This document shows, piece after piece, positions 27,250 to 39,496 of a DNA stretch of 64,000 bases; the stretch's first letter is position 1; each line of letters begins with the position of its first letter. The notes beneath the pieces were generated by a model that ran no database searches, was not told the DNA's origin, and worked only from the letters and a program-made list of their open reading frames with translations. Source of the stretch: Dasypus novemcinctus (taxonomy: Eukaryota > Chordata > Mammalia > Cingulata > Dasypodidae); assembly GCF_030445035.2 (NCBI RefSeq), contig NC_080680.1, forward strand, positions 117,702,228 to 117,766,227. Direction: 5' to 3'. A program made the translations under genes and the position numbers.

Positions 27250-28213
27250 CTGGTGCAGTGCTTGCAAATAGCTGTTATTCAAAGAGGTTATTTGGAGCCC
27301 CACCCTGATGAAGATAGAAGAGTGAAAAGCCTCAAGTTCTCCATTTCACCACTGAAGTTTTGAACAACCAAGTCTCCATTCCACCACCGAAGTTCTGAAC
27401 AATCAGCAAGAACTGAAGAAAATTCTTCCTAAAAGTCCAAAACAGTTAGAGGATTGCAGTAACAGGGCAAGGGCACAATCAAGAATAAAGACCACTTAAA
27501 AGGAGTAAGATCTTGTGGCACCTTAGCTGACCCCTCCCCCATGCCTCACCTGCTGGGATCCATGTCAGCCCAGGCTCCCAGTGGGGATTCCTGGTCCCCA
27601 TGCCAAAGGGAGCTGAGTAACCATTTAGGCCAATCTGTCTGGTGGTGGCTTGAAGGACTTTCTATCTCAGAACTTGCACAGCATGTAGAAGGCAGCTCAC
27701 AGAGCTCTCCTACAGAACACAATGGGAGAGCAGTCAAATTGTGCTGTCTGGGGCAAGGAATTATTGACCATAAGACAGTGTAGTTCTTGGGCCATAAGGA
27801 AACTGTTTCCTGGAGAAGAAGGGACAGTTGTATCTGTGTAAATTGGGGAATACCTGGGGCCATGTGCACATGCCCAAGGCAAGACACATGCACTGAAAGA
27901 ATCAGGGAGACCCTTGTACTTTGGCCTGGAACTACTCTCTAAACTCACTGAATGTATAAGCTCTGAAGAAGAGCACTCCTACAGGTCAATCTACAAAGAC
28001 TGGGAAAAGTGTTTTCTTTGTTTCCTTCTTTTCTTTTTTATTAACACTTGTTGTACAAGGAAAACTCTGTCATAACACTAGCTGGATACACAGTTAAGGA
28101 ACAGACATTTCAGAGACTAAATTCTAGCCACCACGTATTAAAATTTCCAGATTCAACAAAAGGTTACAAAACACACAAAGAGGGAGAGTAATGCTCAGGC
28201 AAAGGAGAGAATT
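27250..28213 (+). mobile_element. HAL1/L1M-type element, 5' part
   Basis: GC-richer text with landmarks of the ancient HAL1/L1M 5' region: the passage about 28130-28200 ('TTCAACAAAAGGTTACAAAACA', 'AAAGAGGGAGAGTAATG') matches the approach to ORF1 in HAL1. The part at 27500-27950 is less certain. The element is cut at 28213-28227 by the L1 insertion and resumes at 33338. Frames at 27541-27948 on both strands are chance. Confidence 0.55.
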
Positions 28214-28227
28214 AAAGAATTAAAAAC

Positions 28228-30380
28228 GAAATGAATTATACACCATGACCAAGTGGGATTCATTCCAGGTATGCAAGGATGGTTCAGCATAAGAAAATCA
28301 ATCAATGGAATACACCATATAAACAGATTGAAGGAAAAAAATCACATGATTATATCTATAGATGCAGAAAAAGCATTTGACAAATTACAGCACCCATTCT
28401 TGATAAAAACACTCCAAAAGATTGGAATACAAGGAAATTTTTTGAACATGATAAAGAGTATATATGAAAAACCCACAGCCAACATCATTTAAAATGGTGA
28501 AACCCAAAAATCCTTCCCTCTAAGATCAGGAACAAGACAAGGATGCCCACTCTCTCCCCTTCTATTTAACATTGTCTTAGAAGTACTTGCTCCAGCACTG
28601 AGGCAAGAACCAGATATAAAAAGCATTAAAATTGGAAAGGAAGAAGTCCAAATTTCATTACTTGCCGATGACATGATCTTATACATAGAAAACCCTGAGA
28701 GGTCTACAACAAAGCTTCTAGAACTCATAAATGAGTTTAGTAAAGTCGCAGGTTATAAGATCAATGTGCAAAAATCAGTAGCATTTCTGTACACCAATAA
28801 TGAGCAAGCTCAGGAGGAAATCAAGAAACAAATACCATTTACAATAGTAAATAAAAAAATCAAATACCTAGGAATAAACTTAACTAAAGATGTAAAGAAC
28901 TTATGCACAGAGAACTACACAAGACTGTTCAAAGAAATCAAAGAAGACCTAAATAAATGGAAAAATATTCCCTGTTCATGGATAGGAAGACTAAATATTA
29001 TTAAGATGTCTATCCTACCAAAACTGATCTACACATTCAATGCAATCCCAATAAAAATCAACACAGCATTCTTTAAGGAACTAGAAAAACTAACTATGAA
29101 ATTTATTTGGAAAGGAAAGAGGACCCAAATAGCCAAAGACATACTGAAAAAGAAAAATGAAATTGGAGGAATCATACTACCTGACTTCAAAATATACTAC
29201 AAAGCTACAGTAGTGAAAACAGCATAGTATTGGCATAAGGAGAGACACACAGACCAATAGAACCGAATTGAGAGTTCTCATATAGATCCTTTTATATACA
29301 GCCACATAATATTCAATAAAGCCACCAAACACTCTCAACTGGGAGAGAATGGCCTATTCAACAAATGGTGCCTGGAAAACTGGATATCCATATGTAAAAG
29401 AATGAAAGAAGATTATCATTTCACACCTTATACAAAGATCAAGTCAAGATGGATCAAAGACCTAAAGATAAGAGCCAAGACCATAAAGACTTTGGAAAGC
29501 AGTGTAGGAAAGCATATACAAGACCTTGTAATAGGAAATGGCTTCATGAACTTCACACCAAAAGCATGAGAAGCAAAAGAACAAATAGATAAATGGGACT
29601 TCCTCAAAATTAAAGCCTTCTGCACCTCAGAGGAGTTTGTCAAGAAAGTAAAAAGGGAGCCTACACAATGGGAGAAAATATTTGGCAACCATATATCAGA
29701 TAGGAGACTTATAACTTGCATATATTAAGAACTCCTATATCTTGAAAATAAAAAGATAAACAACCCATTTAAAAAATGGGAAAAAGATTTAAACAGACAC
29801 TTCTCCAAAGAAGAAATACAAATGGCTAAATAGCACATGAGAAAATGCTCCAAATCTCTAGCTATCAGGGAAATGCAAATCAAAACTACAAAGAGATACC
29901 ATCTTACTCCCATAAAATTGGCAGCTATGAAAAAAACAAGAATACAAATGCTGGAGAGGATGTGGAGGAAGGGGAATACTCATCCACTGCTGGTGGGAAT
30001 GCAGAAGGATCCAACCATTCTGGAGGACAGTTTGGCGGTTTCTCAAAAAACTAACCATAGATTTGCCATATGACCCAGCAATTCCACTGCTGGATATATA
30101 CCCAGCAGAACTGAAAACAAGGACACAAACCAATATATGCACACCAATGTTCATAGCAGCTTTGTTCACTATTGCCAAAAGTTGGAATCAACCCAAATGC
30201 CCATCAACAGATGAGTGGATCAATAAAATGTGGTATATACATACAATGGAATACTACTCAGCTTTAAAAACAAATACACTACAAACACACAGGATAACAT
30301 GGATGAATCTTGAGAACCTTATGTTGAGTGAAGCAACCCAGGCACTGAAAGACAAATACTACATGACCTCAATGATATGA
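28228..30380 (+). pseudogene. L1 ORF2 (reverse transcriptase to C terminus), disabled
   Basis: ORF2p is the L1 endonuclease and reverse transcriptase. Only the part from the RT palm onward remains. Seen: GFIPGMQGW and IDAEKAFD motifs (28253-28384, first catalytic Asp), RQGCPLSP (near 28535), and the catalytic LADDM pair (near 28660-28674). The C-terminal [29 protein letters not shown] and MEYYSA motifs are at 29945-30290. Breaks: an in-frame TAA at 28490, TAG at 29225 where Trp is expected (TGG to TAG), more stops after it, and a frameshift in an A-run near 29930. The reading frame ends with a stop at 30378-30380. The surviving 184-codon frame 28673-29227 is part of this. Inactive. Confidence 0.95.
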
Positions 30381-31440
30381 AATAAGTAAACCAAGCTGCC
30401 TCAGAGAGCTAGAGACTGGATGATAGGCTTACAGGAAGTCAGGGGGTAAAGGAAGGATGTAAGCTGACATCTACATGGGTGAAATCTATGATAAGCTGGA
30501 GGTAAGTATGTGTACAAGGAAGGGATAAAATGGGGGCATAGGGTTAACTTTGGGTGGGGCTTTGCAGGCTTGAGGGGGGCTAGGGATGGGAGGATGGGTA
30601 ATATTGCCCAAGAAATTGGGGGGAGGGTGGGGCAACATATGAACATAGGAGATTGAAAGATGTTCATTGAGAGTATAATGCTGAGAAAATCTTTTCAAAA
30701 ATATAAGGAAAGTTGCCTGTTTAAGGTACTTAAAGGGGATAATTTGATGTAGGCACAGACTCCTGGGGAATACGTGAATGCTCATTTTGCCAGAATGGGT
30801 TATATCATTGGGTAGAGACCCATATAATGAGAGTGAAGGTATGCCCACATCCTGGGGAGGACTGATGCCATCAAATAGAGGGAACTGTATCTCTCAAGAG
30901 AAAGGGTGGCTTCCAAGTCATTAGGGCAGTTGAGCATGTCAAGCCCTCAACACTGTTGCAAGTAGCTCTGAACATGGCTCTTCAAGAAATGAAGATTACT
31001 GTCACTGTGGGCCCCAAGGGGAGAGGGAAATAGATGCTGAATAGATGGAACCAACGTAACTGTGAGGGCAATAGAAGTGTTTCACAATGGTATGCAAGGA
31101 TTGATATAAAACATATAATATTACACCAAAAACATATAGGGCCAACAGACTAATAATGTAAATCATAAGGTAAAACATAGGATAACTAAAAATTTAGAAA
31201 ATTGTATAGTCTAAAATATAAACCACAATGTAAACACAAATGTTACCATATTTGAAAGCTATTGTCTCAATATCTGTACATCAGTTTCAGTAAATATGTA
31301 TGAATATGTTAAAAGATTATTGCTGTGGAAGGGAAAAGGTTTTATGTTGGATATGTGGGAGTACTGTACATTGTATATATGAATTACTGTGATCTAAAAC
31401 TCTTGTGAAGATAAGCTTAATTAGAAAAAAGAAAAGAAAA
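30381..31440 (+). mobile_element. L1 3' UTR, first unit
   Basis: Follows the ORF2 stop directly. It contains a G-rich block (30530-30630) and ends near 31400-31440 with an A/G-rich run (AAAAAAGAAAAGAAAAAG) that looks like a poly(A) end. Minus-strand frames at 30401-30848 are shadows of the G-rich block. Confidence 0.75.
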
Positions 31441-31499
31441 AGATAGGATGTAGAATTTTTCCAAATTAATATGTATTCTATATCTAACCTTTAAACTCA

Positions 31500-33210
31500 T
31501 CACTATATTCCATTTTACTATTAAGGGAACCTGGCAATATATTGGGCTTCACTTTTCAGGAAGTTTTGGATCACAGAGAGGTTCAACAATGGCAGCGGAG
31601 GAATACTGGTGTAGGATGTTATTGACAGGGGACACATGGTTGGCAGGGAGTTCTACAGGGCATATATCCAGGGTACATAAAAATGTTTGGATATTTTCAT
31701 AGTGGAAACAATTAAAATCAACAACTGAGTGAGTGCTGAGTTCCTAGCCAGGCGAGCTCTATCAGAGTCCCTAAAGGAATAGCAACAATCCCCCAAGTGC
31801 AATGGCAAAGACCAAAAAGGAATGAAGGTCCAACAATGAGCCCCTGATACTAATGACTATGCTTGTGAGCCTGTGCACCTGAAATAAGAACAAGTCTAGA
31901 GCAGCACTGTGCCTAAGAGTTCCCTCCTGAGAGCCTCTGTGTTGCTCAAATGTGGCCAGTCTTGAAGCCAAACTCAGCATGTAAATGCATTGCCTTCCCC
32001 CCAGCATGGGACATGACTCCCGGGGATGAGCTTCCCTGGTGCCAAGGGATCACTACCAAGTACCAGCTGACGATGTAACTAGAAAATGACCTTGAATAAA
32101 AGGGTCAACTCGGACCAGCAGAATATCCCTGTCTACATATAATAACAGGAGTTAAAAATGCTTTTTGACCTAAATCAAGGGGGAAATGGAAAGTACAAAT
32201 GAGTTTATATGTCTATGAGTCTCTAAAAAAGAGCCAGGAGGTTATCAGAGGGGTTGCCCTTATGCACACCTGAGCAGAGTCCCAGAGACAAATAAAGTAG
32301 ATACAACCCCAGGTATTGGTTCTTCTGAGGACCACAGAGACCCACAGGTTTTATGGTCATGGCAGATGGAGTTCACTGCCATGTCAGTTGGCCCTTCTTT
32401 GGGGTTGGTGTTTCTGTGTGATGGAGCTGGACTCAGGTGTGATCTCTTTTCACAAGCCTTTCCTTTTACTTTACCAGAATTGTAGTTGGTGCTAGGGTTT
32501 AAGATATACCCAGGGGATCTGAATCTCTGGACTGATGATACGATAGCCAGGCCCTGAGCCTCAACAGACTTCAGCTCCTACACTCTCGTTTATTCGACTT
32601 ACCTCACTCAGCTAACATGGAGTTTAAGAATGTCAACTACCACTCCATGGAGCCAAGAGTGCCTACAACTGAAAGCAGGAGGATTGCATCCAGCATCCAT
32701 GTGGAATCTAAGTCCCCTCTTGACATAGATGTGGAATGGACACAACCAATCCCAGGTCCACAGGATGGAGGAATAGAATATTGATTAGAGTGGACCTACT
32801 GATGTTTTATGTTCATGAACTATTGTGGTTAGTAATCTAAGAAAATGTGGCATTGGTGTGGAAAAAGTGGCCATGGTGGCTGCTGGGTGTGGGAAATGGG
32901 AGGAAGAGATGAGATGTGGAGGCGTTTTCGGGACTTGGAGTTTTCCTGGGTGGTGCTGCAGGGACAATTACTGGACATTGTAGATCCTCCCATGGCCCAC
33001 TGGATGTAACGTGGGAGAGTGTGGGCTATGATGTGGACTATTGATCATGAGGTGCAGCGATGCTCATAGGTGTATTCACCAAATGCAATGAATGTGTCTT
33101 GATGATGGAGGAGAATGTTGCTATATGGGGGAGTAGTGAGGTGAGGGGGGTGGGGGCTACATGGGAACCTCATATTTTTTGAATATACTATTAAAAATAA
33201 ATAAATTAAT
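31500..33210 (+). mobile_element. L1 3' UTR, second unit (long-UTR subfamily)
   Basis: Collinear with 23856-25490 (reverse), 47340-48665, 63066-64000 (reverse) and, at its 3' end, 20868-21190. Landmarks include 'GGATCACAGAGAGGTTCAAC' near 31570, 'GACATGACTCCCGGGGATGA' near 32009, and the G-rich block near 33125-33165 before an A/T-rich tail. It has no coding potential. The repeated presence of this 1.6-kb unit immediately next to L1 sequence argues that it is the 3' UTR of a lineage-specific L1 subfamily. Confidence 0.75.
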
Positions 33211-33214
33211 TTAA

Positions 33215-33322
33215 AAAAATAGAGCTTAACACCTTAGAAGTGTGATTATTACATGATGAAATTTATATCTTAGGAAACTATATTTCAATAAAGCCTGTTA
33301 CATAATTGAATTTAAAAAAATA
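33215..33322 (+). other. Possible 3'-transduced segment
   Basis: After the L1 A-rich tail come about 80 bases that do not occur at the ends of the other copies, then AATAAA near 33288-33293, then an A-run (33313-33320) directly before the right-hand copy of the 14-bp target duplication. This is the structure left when an L1 transcript ignores its own poly(A) signal and uses a downstream genomic one. Source locus unknown. Confidence 0.55.
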
Positions 33323-33337
33323 TAAAGAATTAAAAAC

Positions 33338-34470
33338 CATCAATAAGGAGGATCATACCTGGGACATACCCAATAAAGATTTTATAACATGGTCCTACAT
33401 ATGCTGAAGGAGATAATAGAAAATATGGACAGAGAACTAAAGGAAATCAGGAAAACAATACAGGAACACAAAGAACATTGAAAAAGAGGTGAAAATTATG
33501 ATAAAGAATCAAGCAAAACTAAGGACCACATAAACAGATATTTTAAATTCCCCAGAGAGGTCAGATGGCAGATTGTAGATGGCAGAAGAGAGACTTAATG
33601 AACATAAAGGTAAGACAATTGCAATTATCCAGTCTTAGAAGAAAGAGAAAAGAATGAAGAAAAATGAACAGCATCTGAGGAACCTCTGGGATACCATTAA
33701 GGGTACCAGTATCGCCACTGAGGGATTCCAGGGGTGGAAGAAACAGAGAGAGAGGCAGAGATAATCTTTAAAAAAATAATGGCTGAAAACTTAGCAAATT
33801 TAATGAAAGACATGAATATATACACCCAGAACACTCAATTAATTCCTAACAGGATATACCCAAATAGGCCCCAACTACAACACCTTATACACAAACTGTT
33901 AAATTCCAAAGATAAAGAGATAATTCTGAAAGCTGTAAGAGGAAAACAATGCATCACATAAAATGGGCTCTCAAAATGACTAAGTGCCAATTTCTCATCA
34001 GGAACCATGGAGGTAAGAAAGCAGTGATAAGTCTTATTTAAAATGCCTAAAAACAACAACAAAAAAGTGCCAACCAGGAATTCTATATCTGGCAAAACCA
34101 TCTTCCAAAAATGCGGGAGGAATCAAGATATTTTCAGATAAACAAAAGCTGATGGAGTTCATCACCACTAGACCAGCCCAATAAGAAGTGCAAAAGGGAG
34201 TTCTGTGGGTTGAAAGGAATACTAGACAATTGATTAAAACCACATGAAGAAATGAAGATCTCTGGTAAAGATAATGACTTGGATAAATATAAATGCCAGT
34301 ACTAGTATATTTTTTATTTGTAACTCCACTTTTTACTTCCTACAGGATCTAAAAAGCAGATACATATAATATAAAGGCAAATCAATGGTTTTGAACTCAT
34401 AATGTATAAATATGTGATTTGTGATAAGAACTACATAAAAGCAGGGGACTGGGTGGTATACGTACCCTAT
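33338..34470 (+). mobile_element. HAL1/L1M-type element, ORF1 to inter-ORF region
   Basis: Continues 27250-28213 across the L1 insertion. Landmarks match the ancient HAL1/L1M text: 'AAAATAATGGCTGAAAACTT' (33772), 'AACCATGGAGGTAAGAAAGCAGTG' region (34000-34025), 'AATTCTATATCTGGCAAAACC' region (34079-34100), and 'TTTGTAACTCCACTTTTTA' (34317). No long frame survives; the 75-codon frame 33734-33961 is a remnant of coding text. Confidence 0.7.
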
Positions 34471-34479
34471 TGAAATCAT

Positions 34480-35005
34480 ACTTGTATCAAAACAAATGAG
34501 ACCGTTATGGAACCACAAGATCCCCATGCTGACTCCCTTATTTTCCCTGACTTCACCTATTACTTCTGTACTCATTTCACACCTGTCATTTGTTCATCCT
34601 GCTGTTCCTTGAACAGTCTAGGTAGGCTCACACTTCAGAATATTTTGCAGCTGCTGTTTTCTTTTGCTTGTTCTTCTTCCTTCACCTATAAAATGGCTTG
34701 CCTCCTTGTTGCCATCTGATCTTTATTCCAATGTTTGACTTACTTTTCACTAGTGACAATTTTTTAAATGGCATCTTTCCTCAATACTTTCTATCCATTT
34801 CCCCAGATCTGTTTTCCTCTAGGGCATGTCACCATCTGACAGTCTATAACCTGTACCCATTTATTGTTTATTGTATTTTTCTTTCAGGGGAATGAGAGTT
34901 CCAGGGGTGTGAATTCCTTGTCTTATTAATTATTTATATTCCAGTTCCTAGCACATTTTGCAAGCACAGAAGCAGCTCAATGAATATTTGCTGAAAACAC
35001 AAAAG
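34480..35005 (+). mobile_element. L2 LINE 3' end
   Basis: The order of words matches the L2 3' region: 'TTCATCCTGCTGTTCCTTGAAC' region (34590), 'ATCTGTTTTCCTC', 'TTTATTGT...', then 'CCAGTTCCTAGCACATTTTGC' and 'TCAATGAATATTTGCTGAA' at the end (34940-34998). Strongly diverged, as expected for a pre-eutherian element. Frames at 34507-34895 are shadows. Confidence 0.75.
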
Positions 35006-36339
35006 GATTAGGTGATTGTTTATGGGTTTGTGTATAATGCACATTTCTTTCTCTCTTTTCTTTTCATATCACTGGAAAGCCTTCTTGTGTTTTACATGCT
35101 TAGTCCTCATCCTAGAAATCTTGGTGAGAAACAGTCTGATTCTCACTTAGAAGATTAACTTAACACACAACAACTTTCATGGCTGCATTTGCAGCTAGTC
35201 ATATGATCAGTTGAGCCCATGACATGCACTCTCAGTTTTGAATTATGAATTAAGGATATAAACTGGCAGGGTCAGATGAAAATTCATGTAAGAGTGATAA
35301 CTGTCACATACATTTTTTTGGAGAACCAGGAGTGGATTTCCATGACAGACTTTCTTGTCCAATACTAGTGGTGGAATTTGTGGTATTTAATACTGAGCAA
35401 TGAGCAGTTCACTGCTCAGTCACGCTGCATGATGATGGATCTGGTTCTGTCCTCTGCCTGATTGCATTTCTTTTCCCAGGTTTGTCACCCACCCTTAAAA
35501 GATGGATGTATAAATAAATTATAAATTATAGCAATTATCTTTTCTAATACCTCCTGCAATACTAATGATCACCTTATTTTACCTGATTTAATGCAAGGGC
35601 CTTTATCTGATTTCCCTACCTGCATCCAGCTTTCACAACCATGCTCTCTCCCTATCCTCACACAATTCTCATTTCATTCTTCAGAATGTTACTAGAATGA
35701 TTTTCTGAAATACTTTTTTTTCATTTTACTTTGTCAGAGCTTTCTTTGTTTTTATATTCTGTATTTTTAAAATCATTTTGAGGCCTTGGGCTTTTTAGAA
35801 GCTGATGAACAAAATGACTGCTTTCTCCCCAAATCACATAAATATATACCCAGAAAACTTATATATACTACTTTGAGAATGAATTCATCTGCACAGACTT
35901 TGTAAACAATATTTTAAAAGAACTTTTCACTTTCAGATCTCATTTTTGTTCAAAATTAATAATTGTATAAAAAAAAGAGAAATGAATATAAATTTTGCCA
36001 ATTAAAAGGTCAAATTTTAGTCTTATTCAGAAGTCTGTTTCAATAAGAAATTCATCATAGTTTTGTTTGAAAAACTGTTCTGAATTATGGAGCAAATTCT
36101 GATATTGTAATGCAAATTTATCCTTGACATTCCATTCCATTTTGATTTTAATTTGAATGGCAGCTAAAATTCCTGACTCAGTATTTATACAGGGCTAATG
36201 TGTACTGTTTTACAGTACTGGGCTGGTGAGGGTTCAAACACAGCCTATGTGCTCTTCCTTACTTGATCTCCCTGGCATCAATCTATTGAAGAGGAGAACT
36301 TTTTCTTCACCTAAAGGGAGTGTCCTCCTGTACCAGATT
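35006..36339. other. Unassigned sequence
   Basis: About 1.3 kb with no recognised gene. Pieces at 35600-35700 and 36180-36280 have the look of very old MIR or L2 fragments but are too diverged to call. Confidence 0.35.
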
Positions 36340-36720
36340 ATGAATCTTGTTATCGGTTATCTGTTAACACAGTACTGCTGAATAATGAATAACCATAACA
36401 CCTCAGGAAGTTACAACAGGTATTTAGTGCTCATGCACCCAGAAATCTAGACTAGCCAGGCTGAAGCACATTGACCCTGCAAAATATTTTTTATTCCCCT
36501 TCTGGGACTAGTGACTCGTCTGTGTATTTCCTATCAAAGCATGGCAAAGGTGTAAGAAGGTAGATAGAAACAGACTGGTGCTCTTCAAACCTATGCTGTA
36601 TCACTACTGCTAATATTCCACTGGCCAAAGCATGACTGGGACAATCCCAAGGAGAGAACCCTGCAAAGTTGGGTGACAAATGCCATGGGTACAGGGAGAG
36701 ATATAGAGTTGAAGTCAGTG
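36340..36720 (+). repeat. Ancient interspersed repeat, family uncertain
   Basis: The order 'TTATCGGTTATCTGTTAACACAG', 'AATAACC...AACACCTCAGGAAGTTACAAC...TATTTAGTGCTCATGC', later 'CCACTGGCCAAAGCATGAC' and 'AGGGAGAGATATAGAGTTGAAG' recalls a common mammalian repeat that begins 'TGTTATCTATTGCCGTGTAACA' and ends with a 'CCATTGGCTAAAGCAAGTCACATGG' passage. I cannot name the family safely. Confidence 0.4.
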
Positions 36721-39496
36721 ATACAATTTAGCATGATTTAAACACAGACTTAAGTGATTATACACTATCCATAAGTAAATGAAAAAAGATTCAAGTCATG
36801 TACCCAAGAGTGTGCAGAATACAACCTGCAGAAATGCTTCATCCATCACTGGGAGGTTTGCCTCATTGTCCAAATTCAGTCATTTTTTAGGTTGGGTGAT
36901 AAGTTGACAAAACTACAAATGGATTTCAACAGTGTTCATAAGGAAACCAAAAGACTTTACCTTTAAGGCATTAGTTTATTCCCTTCAATAAAGTAAGTCA
37001 AGTCAGGCAAAAACTCATCTTTTTCTAAACTGAGTTTTCATTTTCTTACAAACAAAACAAAACAAAACAAACTCCCATTCTAAAACCAATCAAAAGTTTG
37101 TGAAAAGCCAGGAAATGTTGGTTTTGTAGGAGAGAACTGCATATTCTCTTTTAATTTCTTGGCAAAATTTATTGGAAATGTCTAGGGTCTGATGATGACA
37201 ATTTTCATTTTGGTAAATAAGACAGTTTCGTGCTTTCGGAAGCCAATGCTCACCAATATTGAGGGCTAAAACATATAGACACTTCTGTGTTATTTCTGCA
37301 TCAAAGCAGAAAAACCACGTGTTAAAATGTGTTCTGGGGCTCCACGTATGGTCAGAAAAAAAAAAAAAGGACTATGATTAGCTCTTTAAGGATGCACTGG
37401 CCTTTAGCATTACTAAAAGGCGCTTACTAAATAGGAATTCTTAACTGCAGGTATAAGTGAGTACCAACAAGAGCTGAAAATCAGTTGCTGGTAGAAATAA
37501 GAACCAGCAGTCCTGTGGTAAGAGTAAAGGTCAGAGTTGATTTTTTTCATAAGCTGTCTCAAAAATATCAAAAGATATGGAAGGGTTGATAGCATCAGTT
37601 TTGAGAGAATCTGTTTCAAGCCTAGCTCAGCCATTTCCAGGAAACTTGATTTCATCAAAATGCCCCTGATTACATCTGATTTCTTTTGCTTGGCAAATAC
37701 AATTATAAACATTCCAAACAGCTTTGGAGCAATGCTTTTTGTTTTCTGTTTTTGCACTTTCAAATTCAAGGTTCAGAAAATTCTAGCCATTTCCACTTGA
37801 ACCTTCTTCTCACTAAAAAGTACAGCGGAGAGTGTGGAGATACGGCCAGCGGTTAAAATGTTTCCATAACGCAAATGAGGGAACGGACCTTAGAACATCA
37901 GGGCCTTTCAGAACGGAACACTGTCCTGAACAACTCATAATTGTTTGCAGAAAGAAACATTTAAACCTTGCACAGCATACATGGGAAAAATGTGGACGAG
38001 ATTACTCTGGCAAAATGTTATCTAAAAGAATAAAAAGTAAGAACACTTCCATCTCTGAGATATTCAATACATATGATGTAGAAGCTTGGGTCAAGGCTCT
38101 TAGACCTTGAGACTGAGTCCCCTCTTCCCATCTTTTCTTACTTCTTGTGTCTCTTTTTTAAGTTCTGTGACACCTTTTATTCGAGCTGGTCTTGTTGAGC
38201 TGGTCTCAACAAGGGGGTAAAAAAAAAAGATTCACAGGACATGTTTCAGTGGTTCTTCAGCTTTATTTACATTTTTCTTTTATTGGCAAGAGATTTGAAT
38301 ACAAAGAATGCTGTGTCTTTTGTGACCTGTTAACATTGATAATAAAAATAAAACCAAAGATTATATAAAAGTCCATTTCATTCTTTGATACTTTCTACTA
38401 AAATTAGTCGTGCTGTAAAATTAAATAAAAACATCCAAAACCTTAATCAAAAAACATAGTCCCTTTGCTTTCTTTTAGAAGAAACTCTTATAGGATTTAT
38501 AACATTACAACAATAATAATTTGCTACCAGATAGTATAATGATAAATTATTATTTGGGTTATGATATCAAATCACCCAACATTTGTTTGGATCGGAAACT
38601 CTAACACACTAATACCAATTTATCAAAAAAAGTTATTTGATGGTAGTTTTCAAAGAAAGTACAGATATAACTATTCCATTTTTTCATATGCATTTATTTC
38701 ATGTAATAATCTAGTACCTTCTTCAAACACATTTCTTTGAAATTATATCTCATTTTACTGTAGAGACATTGAATTAGAAGTCTGGCTCGACAGACTGCTG
38801 GAAGGGCCACTTCAAGCTAGTTAACTTCTTGAAAAATCAGTTTGATCACATTTAAAGTTGGAACACATTCTATGTTACTATTGGTGAGGTGGACGAAATA
38901 ATATGATACACATAAAAATGCTTAAAATAATAAAGGTTACATATTTATATCTAATTTATAAGAAGGCATGCCATAAAATAAGCATTCCGACCCCTTGAGT
39001 CACATGATAACTTTCAATTTTTAAAGTATATATTAAAATATTCTTTTTGATTCCTGATACATTGCACAACTTTTCCTTCTTTTTCAAATGCTTTCCACTT
39101 TTTCCTATCTAGTATTAATCACTCTATTGCTCTAACTCAGATTCAACATCACTTAATCTTTGACTCTCTTTGATCCAAATCCCTGATTCCTGAGTTGTTT
39201 ATAAAATGCTCCCCTTATTTCTAATTTAAGTTGTTAATCTTCTTCTGTGTTTTAAATATTATCTACTGTTGACATCCCTCAGTAGGGGAGCACAGTGAGG
39301 GAAAGGATTATGGGTTATTCATTTATGAATCCTAAGAAACTAGCATGCTATATTCTGGTGACTATTGACTGATTTCATTATTTTTATTTTTGCTGATCTA
39401 CACCATTTCTTCTAATGTACTCAACATCTAGCAGTGTCTAGTACCTGACATTTATTTCAAAATCATACTGCAATTAACAAGATGGAAAAAAGAGGA
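36721..39496. other. Unassigned sequence with a modest ORF cluster
   Basis: No repeat recognised over about 2.8 kb, apart from an A-run at 37357-37369 and an A-run at 38221-38229. Overlapping frames of 118 (minus, 37413-37769), 87 (plus, 37537-37800) and 92 codons (plus, 37832-38110) lie close together. Frames on both strands over the same bases, no domains and no known family argue against a gene. This might be conserved non-coding DNA or an unrecognised retrocopy. Confidence 0.4.

Larger units (their letters stand above)
28214..33337 (+). mobile_element. Compound L1 insertion with 14-bp target duplication
   Basis: A perfect 14-bp direct repeat (AAAGAATTAAAAAC) at 28214-28227 and 33324-33337 brackets about 5.1 kb. 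The base before the left copy is T in a TT|AAAG context, as expected for L1 endonuclease. Inside, in order: ORF2 from within the reverse transcriptase to its stop (28228-30380), a 3' UTR ending in an A-rich run (30381-31440), a second L1 3'-UTR unit (31500-33210), and a short unique stretch ending in its own poly(A) signal and A-run (33215-33322). Host sequence on both sides is the same HAL1/L1M element. One insertion of a read-through transcript explains this best. Two nested insertions are an alternative. Confidence 0.75.

Noticed and set aside
27541..27948. Overlapping 80-115 codon frames on both strands
   Set aside because: GC-richer HAL1/L1M-like text; both strands open, no domain, no conservation evidence.
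28673..29227. A 184-codon open frame as a host gene
   Set aside because: It is a fragment of L1 ORF2 (LADDM catalytic motif) ending at a nonsense change of a conserved Trp.
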